From positions 30,306,527-30,370,526 of the forward strand of contig NC_030384.2 of NCBI RefSeq assembly GCF_001625215.2: a DNA stretch of 64,000 nucleotides. Direction: 5' to 3'. Source of the DNA: Daucus carota subsp. sativus (Eukaryota > Streptophyta > Magnoliopsida > Apiales > Apiaceae). Position numbers and translations under genes: made by a program. Position 1 is the stretch's first letter, and every line of letters starts with the position of its first letter. Below, one piece after another: positions 43,560 through 56,491 of the stretch. The notes under the pieces are model-generated. The model ran no database searches and was not told where the DNA came from. It worked only from the letters and a program-made list of their open reading frames with translations.

Positions 43560-44275
43560 TTAGGATTTAGGATTGAGGGTGTAGGCGAAATAAGTAAATT
43601 TACAACCGTTAACATTTAGGGTTTAGATTTGGGTTATAGAATGATTAATTCATACTTTAAACTAAATTGGCCGACGGTTAGTGTTTAGGATTGAGGGTGT
43701 AGGGCCGGTAGGCCCTAATCCCTCGAGCCTAAACCATAATTAATGCGAGGCTGCAGGACCGAAGGCCCTAAAGCCGAGAAACCGGCGGAATAAATTAATT
43801 TACAATCGTTAACATTTAGGGTTTAGGTTTGGGTTATAGAATGATTAATTCATACTTTAAATTAAATTGACTGACGGTTAGGGTTTAGGACAAAAATTGT
43901 TTTTGGTATTTTAAATTTATAGGCTAGACACTACTGGGCTACCATTTGATTTTAAAACTAATATAAACGCAAGTTTAAGTAGCGTGTTTAGTTAAATGAG
44001 AAAAAAAGAAAGGCTGGATGCCATTGCATCTAGCGTCTTGCCTGTATACACTCCCTGCTGAACAAAAACCACAGTGACTAAACGCTTTTGAATGTAGCGT
44101 TTCTATTTTATTAATAAAAAACAAAACCTAAGACGCTACACGATGTAGCGTTTTGGTTAAAAAAACCAAGACGCTACATCATGTGCGTCACTAATGGTTA
44201 GTGAGGGCCATTTACTGGGTATTTTGATATTTGGGGCATTATCACCTCAAATTTGGTTATTTGGGGCCGAAACCC
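43560..44275 (-). mobile_element. Unclassified AGCGT/telo-box element, copy 2 (inverted, shorter)
   Basis: Reverse complement of the left part of the 5410-7440 element: the same terminal GGGTTTCGGCCCC, the 15-bp AGCGT hairpin (about 44123-44180), and about two telo-box monomers at 43563-43900. The right half is missing. Confidence 0.85.
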
Positions 44276-44711
44276 TATAGAAAAAAATATAGCTAACAAT
44301 CTGAACCCCGTCTGGAGATGTTTATACAAACTTATAAATTGCTTCTTTTCTCGTTCTTCCCCGTCTTTTTTTGAAACTGTTGGTTCATATATTTTGTGCT
44401 AAGAAGTTTCTGCTCCCAGCAACTTCGGAATACGCAATGAAATCACCATTGCAATACACTTCAAGCAAGACCTGGTCTGGCTACTCTTCTTTTGCCTGAG
44501 GTTCGGGTCTCTGTGAATGACTACGGGGAGTTTTTTGTTGAGTTTAGTCTCCTTGGTTTCACCTGTTAGCTGATAAGGGATATAATTCTCAGACATCAAT
44601 TTTTGAAAGGCAAGACGGGGTTTGTGTACATTTATCTCAAGCTTTATATGCAACCTAATCCCGAATTCCATCAGCAAGTGTTGAATTTTTACAAAATTTT
44701 GCCGAGCTGTA
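44276..44711. other. 3' flank of the PPR gene
   Basis: No gene recognised; part is probably PPR 3' UTR on the minus strand. Confidence 0.4.
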
Positions 44712-46715
44712 TCAGCATGATAACATAGCAGCTGCCTCTTTCGAGTAATCTAATTGCATTAGAGGTAAAAGCTTCTCTATTAGCATAGTATATATCTGCT
44801 TAATCTCAGGATGATTTCTGTCCCCTGCCAAAAATACATGGGACTGACCCTTTATATCTATCTGACTAAAACCTGGTAGTTTTTTCACTCTCCTCTCCTT
44901 CATTTTCTTTTTAATAAGAGCAAACTTGTCCCACTTCCCACATGCAGCAAAGACATTGGACAAAACAACATACCCTCCTGATTCGTCCGGTTCAAGTTCA
45001 ATCAACTCTTCTCCAATGCGATTTGCTACTTCAACATCCCCATGTATTTTGCACGCACCAAGCAGTGCCCCTAAAACTGCACCATCTCGCTCATGCAGAG
45101 GCATCGTATCAACAACCCTAGTTGCCTGCTCAATTTTTCCAGCTCGGCCAAGGATATCAACAAGACAGGAATAGTGTGCAGCCTTCGGCTCCAACCCATA
45201 AGCATGAGCCATTGAGTCAAAAAGCTTTTGACCTTTATTGACAAGACCTGCATGACTACAGGCTGTTAAAACTCCAACAAAAGTGATGTCATCCGGTGTA
45301 GTTCCTGACCTCAGCATCCTTGCAAATGCTTGTAAAGATTGGGAACCATATCCATGAATTGAATAGGATACTATCATTGCAGTCCATGACACGACATCCT
45401 TTGTTTCAAGATCAGTGAAAGCTAACCAAGAAGAGTTGACATCCCCGATTTTTGAATACATTGTAACAAGAGCATTCATAAGCGAAGTTGATCGAACAAA
45501 CCCAAGTCGTATGACAAGAGCATGGGCTTGCAACAACTCTGAAGTGCTTTCCTTGCATGATATCAATACTGAAGTGAGAGTTATTTCATTTGGCCTAACC
45601 TGGAAACAATTAAGCATATGAACGAGGAGCTTAAATGCTTCCCCATCTAGGCCATTTTTTGCATAGCCATCAATGAGTGCATTCCAAGTAGTAATATTCC
45701 TCTCACGCATCTTATTAAAGAGCTCACTTGCCTCAACCATGAGGCCCTCACCAGAGTACGTTGTGATCATTGCATTCCATGCAGCTATGTCTTTTTTGGG
45801 CATCTGATTAAAATATGTCCGTGCATGTTCAATTGATCCATTTCGTGCCAAACCCATCACCATTATAGTCCAGGAAACTGCATTTCTAGAAGGCATTAAC
45901 CTAAACAATTGAATAGCTTCATCTACTCTTTCATCTTCTAAAGTACCTTGAAGCATTACATTCCACGAATATAGATTACGTTGTGGCATCTCATTAAAAA
46001 GTTTCCGGGCCTCATCAATCCTACAACCATCAACATATGCTTTAAGCATAGCTGTCCAAGAAACCACATTTTTCTCCGGCATTACCTCAAAAGTTACCTT
46101 AGCATGATCAAGCAACCGATTGTTAGCAAAACCCAATAACATTGTAGTCCAAGACACCACATTTTTCTCCGGCATCTCCTGAAATAACCGGCAAGCATCC
46201 CCAACTCTCCCAATCCCAAAATATCCAGAAATCAAACTTGTCCAAGAAAACACATTCCTCTCCTTCATTCCATCAAACACTTTCTGAGCCTCCTCTATTC
46301 GACCCGCCTTAGCATACCCACTAATCATTGCAGATTCTGCAACAATACCCTTCTCCGGCATCGATAGAAATATCGATTCAGCCCTCAAAAGATCATTGTT
46401 TTTAAGGTAAACAGTAATCATTGAAGTATAAGAAAAAACATCTCTCTGCGGCATTCCATCAAACACCTTCTCTGCTTCATAAACCTTCCCACTACAACCC
46501 AGACTCCTTATCTTTACATCGTCATGATATATACTACTGCGAGACAAATCAAATGAAACTGCATTATGGGTACCGCCACAATTTGAATTTTTGTTTGTCA
46601 AGAGTGGAGTTTTTGAAGTGTAAACTGAATGGTGTCTCAAAGATGACAACTTTAAAATATCATTACATATGTATATGTATCTACCATACTTAAGTACATT
46701 GATTTCTCGTTTCAT
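44712..46715 (-). CDS. Pentatricopeptide repeat protein, PLS class with E-type C-terminus
   Basis: 667 residues, intronless, first ATG at 46715 (upstream in-frame codons are not ATG). After about 70 residues that may act as an organelle transit peptide come about 12-14 tandem 31-36-residue motifs with recurring EMPEKNVVSWTTM / YAKAGRIEEAQKVFDGM patterns, then the E-region (YSCLVDILGRAGKIEQA, EPDESGGYVVLSNVFAACGKWD, LPGFSQIDIKGQSHVF). No DYW deaminase triad follows. Such proteins bind organellar RNA, mostly for C-to-U editing with a separate deaminase. Target RNA and organelle cannot be told here. Confidence 0.93.
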   Translation of the reverse strand: MKREINVLKYGRYIYICNDILKLSSLRHHSVYTSKTPLLTNKNSNCGGTHNAVSFDLSRSSIYHDDVKIRSLGCSGKVYEAEKVFDGMPQRDVFSYTSMITVYLKNNDLLRAESIFLSMPEKGIVAESAMISGYAKAGRIEEAQKVFDGMKERNVFSWTSLISGYFGIGRVGDACRLFQEMPEKNVVSWTTMLLGFANNRLLDHAKVTFEVMPEKNVVSWTAMLKAYVDGCRIDEARKLFNEMPQRNLYSWNVMLQGTLEDERVDEAIQLFRLMPSRNAVSWTIMVMGLARNGSIEHARTYFNQMPKKDIAAWNAMITTYSGEGLMVEASELFNKMRERNITTWNALIDGYAKNGLDGEAFKLLVHMLNCFQVRPNEITLTSVLISCKESTSELLQAHALVIRLGFVRSTSLMNALVTMYSKIGDVNSSWLAFTDLETKDVVSWTAMIVSYSIHGYGSQSLQAFARMLRSGTTPDDITFVGVLTACSHAGLVNKGQKLFDSMAHAYGLEPKAAHYSCLVDILGRAGKIEQATRVVDTMPLHERDGAVLGALLGACKIHGDVEVANRIGEELIELEPDESGGYVVLSNVFAACGKWDKFALIKKKMKERRVKKLPGFSQIDIKGQSHVFLAGDRNHPEIKQIYTMLIEKLLPLMQLDYSKEAAAMLSC

Positions 46716-47685
46716 TGTTGTATCTTTCACCGATGTAACATAGTTTTAACTTTTAAACCATTTTATGATTATCTAAGACAAAATATAACAACTCAAGAAA
46801 GAAGAAGTGTTTTAGAAAAAAAAAAAGAAAGAAAGAAACTTCCACACTGCTCCCTAGTTGTAATTAGGGAGGAAAACATGTGAAAAGAAAGTAAAATCAT
46901 GTAAATTTCACTTTTGTTTGTGCTCCCGAATTTTTTTGAAAAAAGGAGGAAAGTAAGTGAAAATGGATGCAAATATAGCATACTTTCACTCTAAAAGTGG
47001 GATATGCATTCACTTGCTTTCTCCCTGAAAAAACTCGAGAGCAGGGCCTTAAGAAATATGATGGTAAAAGAACGATATAAATTCAATGTTTTTGGGTTCA
47101 AATTTTAAAACATTTTTTTTCATTTTATGTTTTGTAAGTAATTACTTATTTATTAAGTACTTGTGATAACAATGTCTATCATTGGTTAGGAAAAGGGGTA
47201 AATATAACACTTGTTGTCTTACTTTGAACTTGTGTTTGTAACAATTACATTATTTTCTGATCAAAATTGTATCATTTGACCTAGTATCAATGCTTTGGCA
47301 CTTTGCAGCAGTTTGCAGGATAGATTGTCACTTGAAGCTCCATATTGAAATATCTGAATCCTTCGATATTACCAATCTACTAATCCTCAAATGGCGGAGA
47401 AGGTCATGGTCGTGATAGTCAAGTGTCTGGTTTTTTAATTATAAACTGAAAGTAACGAATGTAGACGGGAAAACACAAAAATGCTAATGTAAAATACTGG
47501 ATTAAGATATACAAGTAGTTGATAATGGAATATCAATGACAGTTGTACTATATTGAGTTGCAAATCTCGTTCAATTTCAAAAAGGAGCCCAAGCGCACAT
47601 TGGTACAAATGCCATGATTATGTACAAGATAAAGAAATCGATGAGCATTCTTGCGTGATGTTTCTGAGCCTGATTCTAACAGCAT
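46716..47685. other. Intergenic between PPR and PNSL1-like gene
   Basis: AT-rich; PPR promoter on one side and PNSL1 3' flank on the other. No repeat or gene recognised. Confidence 0.4.
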
Positions 47686-49285
47686 TTAAATGTCGAGCAC
47701 CTTGAATGAGTCTGCTACTATTTTAAGCTTGTCCCTTACTCTTCTCCAACGCCTTTCATTAGCTCCAACAATTAGCGTGTAGTATCTCCCTGTGAAGCAA
47801 AATGAAATGTCTATTAACAATTACATTTGCATGGAGTTTTATAGGCTGGAGAAGAATTTGATTATAGTATGACTATGCCAGAAGAAATTTTCTGATTTCC
47901 CAAAGAACATATATGAATTTAATGCGTTGTCACTGACTCACTGGATGAAATCGTTCCAGGGCGTAATGCAATATCATTAATTGGTAGATGATGCTATACT
48001 GAGAGTTCTTAAAACTGTATGATAAAGTGCAGGAACTAGAGTCAGAGATGTCGTACCATTTGCAACTGCTATAGTTGTAAAAGCCGCTCTTGAAAAATTC
48101 TTAGAAGTGAGTGTATACTCAAAGGTGTAATAGTTCTTCCCATCGGTTGTCCTCTGCAACAATTCATGGACACAAGAACTGTTAAATCCCTTAAATTTAT
48201 GCCAAGATTTGATATACTTTGGAGTTTCAGTTTAAAGGCAATTTGCACTGGATTTCCAAGAATCAGACAGATATTCTGCTGCTTAACCTTAATTTTAGCC
48301 CACTATTATTAGACATATCTGTAGTATACTGCTGCAAGATGCACAAAAGGATGCTAACCTCTTGCATATCAAATATATCTGCTACTTGCGTAGGTGTAGC
48401 CAAAACATTCTTGAGCAAATAGGGCACGACCTTGAGAAGTTGCGAAGGGGTCAGTAACAATTAGGATAGTTTCAAAAAGTAATTTGGAAGATGAAAGTAC
48501 CTTGTTTATTGGACCCATATCATGGATATCTGATTTATCAGTTGGTATAAAACTCACTCTAACATTTTGCAATTGGAGATATCGATCTTTAAAAGCAGAA
48601 TCATGTCCTCTATAATCATATTCCTATACATAACAAAATTGCTGTTTATGTACAACCATAAAAATCAACTTCCATCAACAGAACAAAATGTCTGAAACTT
48701 ACCCTCCAATCTGAGGGGTAAATATATGAATAGCCATCTGATAAGTCCGTGAATGAATCATAGTTTGCTGGGGTTCCTGCATTTTTTGAAGCATGAAACT
48801 CCAAACAATAGAATTTCAACCTAATTCATGTTCAAAAGATTTTTGTCAAAAAAAATGTTCAAAAGAATACCATGATACCTTCAGCCAACACGGAATTCAC
48901 GGGGATTATAGTCGAAGCAAGTGCTCCTGCTCCCAGCAATAGTAGCCTTCTCTTGGAATTTCCTGCAACATGAGCATTTAGCACAAACAGACATATGCAG
49001 TCATTTGTTAATGTTGTGAATACATTAGTATTCTGCAGTTGAATGTATCAGCTTACTTTCATCCTCAGAAGTTGGGTCACTTGAGCAGGCATTAATGTGG
49101 ATTGCAGAAGGCTTAAGAGTAAATCTTGAATGTGCCACATTAAACTGAAAACAAGTACAGAACATAGGCTAATGATGAAAGAAAAATGAATTTAGTATTG
49201 GAATAGTAAAGTGCATGCAGCAAGAACTGACCCTTTCTGATAGACTTGTGGACGGTAAGCTGAGGGAGAGTGATGAGACTGCCAT
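47686..49285 (-). CDS. PNSL1: PsbP-like thylakoid lumen protein, PNSL1 (PPL2)-like
   Basis: Eight exons on the minus strand (49232-49285, 49057-49144, 48879-48962, 48703-48776, 48501-48623, 48359-48430, 48057-48153, 47686-47789) join in frame to 231 residues. N-terminus MAVSSLSLSLPSTSL is a chloroplast transit peptide; exon 3 gives a twin-arginine lumen signal (SKRRLLLLGAGALASTIIP...VLAE). The mature part is a PsbP fold: DGYSYIYPSDWREYDYRGHDS, QNVRVSFIPT, YYTFEYTLTS, RYYTLIVGANERRWRR. The Asp-Ser-Ala-Phe-Lys-Asp-Arg-Tyr segment fits PNSL1/PPL2 better than PPL1, from memory. PNSL1 is a lumenal subunit of the chloroplast NDH complex in cyclic electron flow. Intact by splice and frame. Confidence 0.88.
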
Positions 49286-49862
49286 TGTTGAAATCAGAGA
49301 GCCACTCAATCTCAACTTAGTTTGTGTCTGAAATGGATATATATTTGTATGGATTGGATGTAAGCACTTGGTGATGGTTAAGATTAGTTATTATGCTTAC
49401 GTGGCATTAGTCTTTTTTTTTTCAATACAAATTATTTTGTTAGTTTGCCTTTTGGTTTCTTCTCTCTTGTTTTGTTTGTTCTGCCATTCTTTTTTCACTC
49501 TCTCTTCTAAATAAACATTTAGAAACATAGGTTAATATTAAGTCAACCAGGTTTCTCCGGCACATAATAACAACCACTTTTTAAGAAAGAGCTTTTAAGT
49601 GAATACGATATCAAAGCAATAAAAGCAGAATAACATGTGAAGATAACAACAGTCAAAAATAAAAACATAAACATATTACTTCATAATTCTTTATATTGTT
49701 GTATACAGAGTAATTTTACAATTAGGTCACTTCAACTTATGATACATAAAGTGGAATAAATATAAGTGTCTATCTTACAAAAAATCTATGAAAGAATCGA
49801 ATTTCGCTGGTAAATATGGGGAACATGAAAATCCCTCAATCCTAGAAGGTGAGAACTAAGGT
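49286..49862. other. Intergenic: PNSL1 promoter and 3' flank of next gene
   Basis: About 580 bp between two minus-strand genes. A TATA-like ATATATAT word (about 49328-49338) lies some 45 bp upstream of the PNSL1 ATG. Confidence 0.45.
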
Positions 49863-52800
49863 TCAGATTAGGGTGACAGTTTTAGTAGCATGTTTTATCC
49901 TCGAAGTGCAGGAAGACTTAAGGTGTTCTTCATCAAAGGTGCCAAGACTTGATAGTTGAATTCCATAAGCATCCATTTTGCGGATATCTCGTGGAAGAGG
50001 CGATTGCCATAGTCCATCCCACCAAGCAGGAGGGAGAAGCGGCGTGTAAGCACATTGAGTAGTTTGATTGTGGCAGCTCAATGGGCCAGCAAATCTGCTC
50101 CACACATGTCCCCAGCCAATTTGATTCCGTAATCCTTCTGTAAGCAAACTACTTTGGAAGCTGCTAAAGAACGAGAAGCTGGAACTAGCAGAAGAGTTCT
50201 CTGCTGAAGATCATGCACATGGAAAAATTAGAGGTAGAAGACATAGGGTGTGGTTTTAGAAGAATGAGTTTGGGCAAAAAACATGAAATTACCAAGACTG
50301 TTTGCTGCAGCAAGAGCTGCAACTAACTGGGCATAGGTTGTCCCAACACGCCTGTGAGCCCCAGAAACTACAGCATGTTTTGCACGCGATGCAAGAAAGA
50401 AGTCGACAAAGGCAACCCATCGTGGTGCAGGTCCCCAATCCGTTGCTCTAAAAGTTACATTAGGTTGTCCATACGTATTACCTGATATATTTCCTTTAAA
50501 GTGTTCATAATCAAAATGAAGAACCTGATATCAAGAAGCAACCAGAGAGGAAGCAGGTTAAGCAAAATCTACACCCTCAGCAAAGTAAAAGATCATGACA
50601 GAAAAATTAACTAGCAGATATACAAGAAATCATGTAATGAACTTTTTAATTTAAAGTATGAAGTTTGAAGCTTTTTGCTACCTACACAAGCCAAATAATG
50701 GTTTGATTATTACCTCAAGAAATTCTTCTAAAATTGGTTTGATATCTTTTACAGCAGAGGGGCTGTCTGAAATCAGAACCACTCTGGGTCTCAAGCCCAG
50801 CTGCATATCATGAACGGCTTTTTTTATGCAACTTAATGCAGCCTGAGTTGCTCTTAAAGACCTGTAGAGAAGCATGTAAGAACTTTATACCTGTAAAATG
50901 AAAAGCATATGCGCACTTATTTATAAGAAATTACTCATACACTAGCAATAAGTACTTATGATCACTTATTCACTTGATTCAATTGTCCTGCTCCTGCATC
51001 TCGAAATCAGTGCACCACTACAAACTTTAACACTCTAATTTTATTAGACTGGAAAAAACATGTTTGTACACTTTAAAATATGTTCCCTTGCACAAGTTAG
51101 GTGCAGCAGTGAGAGGGGGGGGGGGGGGGGGGGGGGGGCACACACTTTCCAATAATCTATGTATTGGAAATTTACCGCCAAAGCATTTAAAAAGGCATGA
51201 CACCCTTAATGAAATACATAAAATTGGTTATGCAATTGCAATACCTATTCATAAGCATCCGCATGTGCAGTGCAATATCAGGATCCTTCCCATCACCAAG
51301 AACTGAGTTCACTGCCAGCTTAACATTTTCTAAGGGAGATATGAGGACTCTCATAAGCTCTCCAAACACATTGGGCCTGTCATGAAGATCATTTGGTTTT
51401 CCAAATAGATTCATGGCAACTTCCCTCATTTTGATGTGGATGTTTTTTAGAAAAAACTGAGCTGCTACAGCATCTGTGGTATTTTGGAGCCTGGTATAGT
51501 ATCTGAAAGTCAATACTCATATGTTAAATCCTCCAAGGGAGTAATAATTAAAATACGGTTTTTACCATATTATTGGTTCCTCCCACTCCATCCAGTTGCT
51601 ACAAAGAACACTTGTTCGTGCTGGCTTCTGAAAATCATCAATCCTCATTAACAAATGTCTTTGATATTTAGTAGCACAGCCATTTTGTCTCCAAAGATGC
51701 TTAACTTCGTTCAAGGTAAATGATATGTTTGAATAAGAGACATGATCCCCAAATGGAAATTTCTTCCTGCAAAGATGCAAATTAACCAAGTATTAGGGAA
51801 AAAAATCAAAATCAACATAGTATTTATTATTAGTAACAGTAAAAGATGGAAAAAAGCTCCAGAAAAAAGCTCCAGTAAAATTCATCGCTCCTAGTATGTA
51901 TATTTCCCATGTAAAAGCCTAGACATCGTTGGTGAATGCATGCAACAATCTATCAATAAATGATTCAAGTAAAAAAAACTCAGGCAGTATATGTGTAGCT
52001 GACACAAAGTTGTAAATTCATCTTTGGAATTAAACTCACTAAAGGTGGAATAGAGTTATATATTGGATCAAATGTTTCTCATAGTGAATTATATATTATG
52101 ATCACAAATGCATGCACAGTCTTGTGTTATCAACCAAGAATAAAATTGAGTAACACTATGAAAACCTAGACAAAAATGCTATAATTTCATCGTTAGCATA
52201 AAATTCATGCACATAGCCAGAGAAGCATGCAGCAATATCAACTGCCTAACAGATCGGATCACTAACAAAGTATCAGTGCACAAAAAATGGCAAATTGGAA
52301 GATCAGTGGTTACTTTTGTTCATCATTTAGGTGAAATTAATGGATAAACATATATAAAGGCTTGAGAGATAACCAATATGCCTGGTTTGCCCAATAATCA
52401 GTGACCGGTCCAACATTATACTGAGTGCAGCAGCCGTCAGGATCTTGTACATTTCATTCCCAAATCCAGCTTCAGATGCTTTTCCTAAAACAAATTTATG
52501 TCTACAGAACTGCTCTGGAGGTAGGTCACGAACTCGCGAAGCACCTAAAAGATTGACAGAATAGAATAAGAATTTAATTGTGCCTCCAGCAGAGCAGCTT
52601 ATTTGCAATTCGTTAGGAAAAATATTGCAATGAATAAATAAAATAATAAGCAGTTAAGTTGGTTGGTTATGCAGCATGTTGTAGTCTCACTGTTGCTCGT
52701 CATGCATCATTCAATATATTTTCTTATCTTTAGAGGAAACCAGTGCATAAAACTCTCGAATCTCGAGTATTATCCCTCTCAATGACATTATAATTACCTT

Positions 52801-53670
52801 AGTCCTAAACTCATACAGTTTCTTCTTTCACCACTACATAAGTAAAGATATGTTTTTACATAAACTACTTGAACGAACACCAATTAACGATGCAACAAAA
52901 ATACCAATTTAAGGTGTCCTCTTAACATTTAATTTCTGAATTATAAACACGAGTTTACTCTTATCCTCAAGTTGCTAATACTTTTTAGGGTAGCAATATC
53001 TAACACGACTAGATTATCAAACACAATTACCCTCACCAAAACATTTCACTTCAAAAAAATAAAAATTCATGCACCCTTTTACAAAACAAATCAAAACATT
53101 TGGGAAACGGTTTGAAACTACCACCACAAATCACAAACTGTTCCACCACTAAACCAACATTTATAATTCAAGATTCAATTTTTCCCAATAAACCAACATT
53201 TCCTATTCAAGATTCAATCTTTATGCCAAAACAAACAAAACAACAAAAACCCATGAAAACTATAACCAAAAAACAATGAATAGCACATTACCATTAACAT
53301 CAAAGTGGGCTTGAATAATCTTCCTCACCCTCAAACTCTGTTCTTGAAACCCACCTCTAAACCCATCCCCCATCTGCTCCACACTGGCACATTCTTGATT
53401 CTGGGTCTTTCTCAGAGTAGTATTATGAGGATTATAAATATAATTAGTTGTGGTATTGAGAGTTGAATAGCCAAGAGCAGCTTCTGTGATTTCTTGAGTG
53501 AGGAACTGGGTTGTGTCACCTTTGGCCAAAGAAGATGGATCGATGGATCTGAAAGCTAGAAGAAAGATGCTTACACCTGTGAAAATGGTTAAAGCTATGA
53601 AAAATGTAAGTATTGATACTCTCTTTTTCTTCCTCCTTGGTGTCCCTGGAGACTTCATTTCATTAGACAT
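49863..53670 (-). CDS. Type II membrane protein, fucosyltransferase-like (plant 'calcium ion-binding' family)
   Basis: Seven exons on the minus strand (53292-53670, 52382-52544, 51566-51766, 51245-51490, 50714-50861, 50293-50524, 49863-50203) give 569 residues. Start MSNEMKSPGTPRRKKKR is a basic cytosolic tail, then one membrane span (about 18-40), a stem with NTT/NTTL glycosylation-like sites, and a lumenal domain: GKASEAGFGNEMYKILTAAAL, MRIDDFQKPARTSVLCSNW, DPDIALHMRMLMNR, PRVVLISDSPSAVKDI, RWVAFVDFFLASRAKHAVVSG, WGHVWSRFAGPLSC. The GFGNEMY and late SD/VDFFLAS pieces recall GT-B fucosyltransferases, hence Golgi action is inferred. I recall close Arabidopsis homologs annotated only as calcium ion-binding. 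Intron 2 seems to use a GC donor. Confidence 0.82.
51115..51138 (+). repeat. Poly-G run, 24 bases
   Basis: Uninterrupted 24 G inside intron 4 of the fucosyltransferase-like gene; length may be a sequencing approximation. Confidence 0.8.
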
Positions 53671-56491
53671 TAGCGATAGATCTACCTAGCTTTCTGTATC
53701 ATTTTGACGTCTTATAGTATGATGACACTAAAAATTTCTCCGGTAGTGCCTATGTTTTGAAATATAATTTTTTGACACATATTTTTAGGTATTTTGAGTG
53801 CATGGTTAAATTTAATATTTTTGAATTATAATATTAATTATATATATTTTTTTCAGAAATAGAAAATTTAAAAAATAGTAATTTAACTATATGGTCAAAA
53901 AATTTAGAAATGTATGTTAGAAAATTCGAATAACTTATATTTCGAAATAAAGAGAGTATTTTATAATAAATGAAAATGGAGATTTTTGTTAAACATGACT
54001 AAGCTTCTTTTGTCATTATAAAAATTGGAAAGAAGATTTAATGATGCGTAGGAAACACAGTCATCAACCACTATTATAACGCACTACGAACTAGTGCTTG
54101 ATTAGTATCATGAAGTGTTAGTACTTGAGAGTCTGAGTACATTAGGAAACAACAAAATATTGATTCTAAACAACTAGTTTGTAGAAAGATATTCTATCAA
54201 ACATGATATGTACGAAAACATATAAGTATTAGTATAGAGTATATCGTGTGATATATTGATAGGTGTAGTTGTGCATTATATAAGCATAGATTAAGTTATG
54301 CAAATGTATGTACAACACATGATTCAATTAATAATAATGATCATATGTATTTTAAGTCACATGTCATCCGTGATTTGTATAGATCTATACGACTACGATA
54401 ACTATTAAGAGGCATAAGACCAAAGATTAGTTTTTTAAGGAATATGGAAAATCATCATCGTGAGGATAGCCTAATCCTAATTTAGAATGTATCCAATTAT
54501 TTTCAGAATTAGTATTCATTTTGTATAGGTATATTTTGGGAAAAGTTACACTTGTATATCTCAAGTGAAACTTGCAGCTAGAAATTCATTTGTTAGTAAT
54601 TATATTATTATTAATGATAATCTTAACATCTTGCATATTTTTTGTATACGTAAATCTTGTAAATGATCAACGAATTTAACACACTTTAGTAGTATTCGAT
54701 TGATTAAGAAATCCATCAATGGATGAGTTTTGTAACAAGTTCATGTGTTAGTAGTTGATAGTATAATGGAACAACAAATGTATCCGTATTCTATCATTGA
54801 ATTTGTAAATGGGACGGTGAATTGAAAATATTTTATTCTTTTTTTTTTGTCATATGAAAATATTTTATTCAATGTCACTTGAACAAAATGAAATGATGAT
54901 TAATTGATGACTTCAAAGTTATCAATGAATAAAAATAAATCATATCAACGACTAGTACTTCAACCCAAATGCTAATTGAGAATTTATCAGTTTAAAGCAA
55001 CCATTTGCACAAAAGACAAATCAGCACAATTGTTGATTGAGTAAGTAGATGTACTTAAAAGCCAAACAATCTTGATTTGAGGAACCTCGAAGAAAGAAGC
55101 ATGTCATTTAGAAATATATTCAAAATAATCAGTCATATGAAAAAACATTTTCAAATTAAAAAACCAAAAGAAATGAGTATGATATTAGATTTTACAGGAT
55201 TTAGAAATATAATATTCATAAGATCTAATTTGATTTATAAACTTGGATCATAACCAAATATAACAGTATTTTTACAAGTAAAAAATAATAGTGAATTTAC
55301 TTAGAACGTATAGAAAATTTCTTGTATGCAAAGAAAATGTATAGGGTTTTTCTTCATAAATACCAAGTCTAAGTTTATCTAGTGCGCACCCGAAGGATAG
55401 CGGCTGCGGGTTCCTACGTTAAAAAAAAGAATTGTTACAAAAATACTGTCATTTTTTAGAACGAATTGCAAAAACATTATGTTCCAAAAAATATTTGCAA
55501 AATACAGAGGTTTCATATGAAACCATATTTGCGACTGCTCGCAACCATATACGCAACCACAAATACAACTTTGAAAAATTTGTTGAAAATTACATTTAAA
55601 TATAATAAGTTGCAAGTGGTTGTAAATGAAAAATGTGTTACCTGCGTGATCAATATTAATATAACAAAAGCAATCATAAAATCAACTAGAATCAGACTCC
55701 CCCATTTCAGTTTCTATTACATCTCAATCTATTCACCATTCCATACTTACATAATTTGCGACTGCTCTTCATATACTTATGATCTATTTAATTATGGATT
55801 TGCAGGTATGAGGTGACAACTGCTGTTCAATTGCACCAAATCTTTGCTCTGGCAGTTGCTATTGATAGTGATTGGTCGGTCACAGAAGTCAAGTATTCAC
55901 ATAAGCTCGTCATGCAAAAGCAGTGGTAGATGTGGAAACATAAAGAGGGGTAGGTAGTATAGAAGCAATTGTGTGTGTATACGTGTAGTAGACAACCCTT
56001 TGTATCGTATGTTTTGCAATAATTTGAATAAGTTTTTGAAAGCAATCATATATTTATAAGAAAACTAGAAGAAACATGCATCTGCAATTAATATGTGAAA
56101 ATTGGGTAATTTTGCCAAATTCCCTGATATACACACACACAAACACACTTAAAATTTATCAATAAAATCCATTAAAAAATATAAAGATCTCGTTAATTTA
56201 GTTCAGTTCAAAATTATTTTCTATTTTTAATAATATTTTTTAAAGTTGTTAGATTGTAATTAACCCCTTCTAAAAAATCTAATCAATTTTATTTGACAAT
56301 CTTGAGAAAATTTTGTAACTATTTAAATAATACTAATTTTATTATTTTAAATATTATTATCATTTTTTAAGATGAATAACTAGAAAATTATTATACTAAT
56401 TATATCAGTGATTGAATTATTCTATTTGCAACAAAATTGTAACTCTTTTTAATTTTTAACGAAATATGCCTTCCTGAACTATTAAAAAAAA
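53671..56491. other. Long intergenic stretch without a gene
   Basis: AT-rich. About 53740-53960 has loosely inverted ends (TTTGAAATATAA / TTATATTTCGAAATAA) and may be an old Stowaway-like MITE. Near 55381-55420, TAGTGCGCACCCGAAGGATAG followed by a GGGTTCC word and an A run resembles a SINE-like 3' part. Open frames at 55379-56045 are AT-biased and without family features. Confidence 0.4.

Noticed and set aside
46716..46730. PPR start at 46730
   Set aside because: That codon is GTG; the ATG at 46715 is used instead.
49286..49338. TATA-like word upstream of PNSL1 as a firm promoter call
   Set aside because: The region is AT-rich and the word could be chance; noted only in the intergenic entry.
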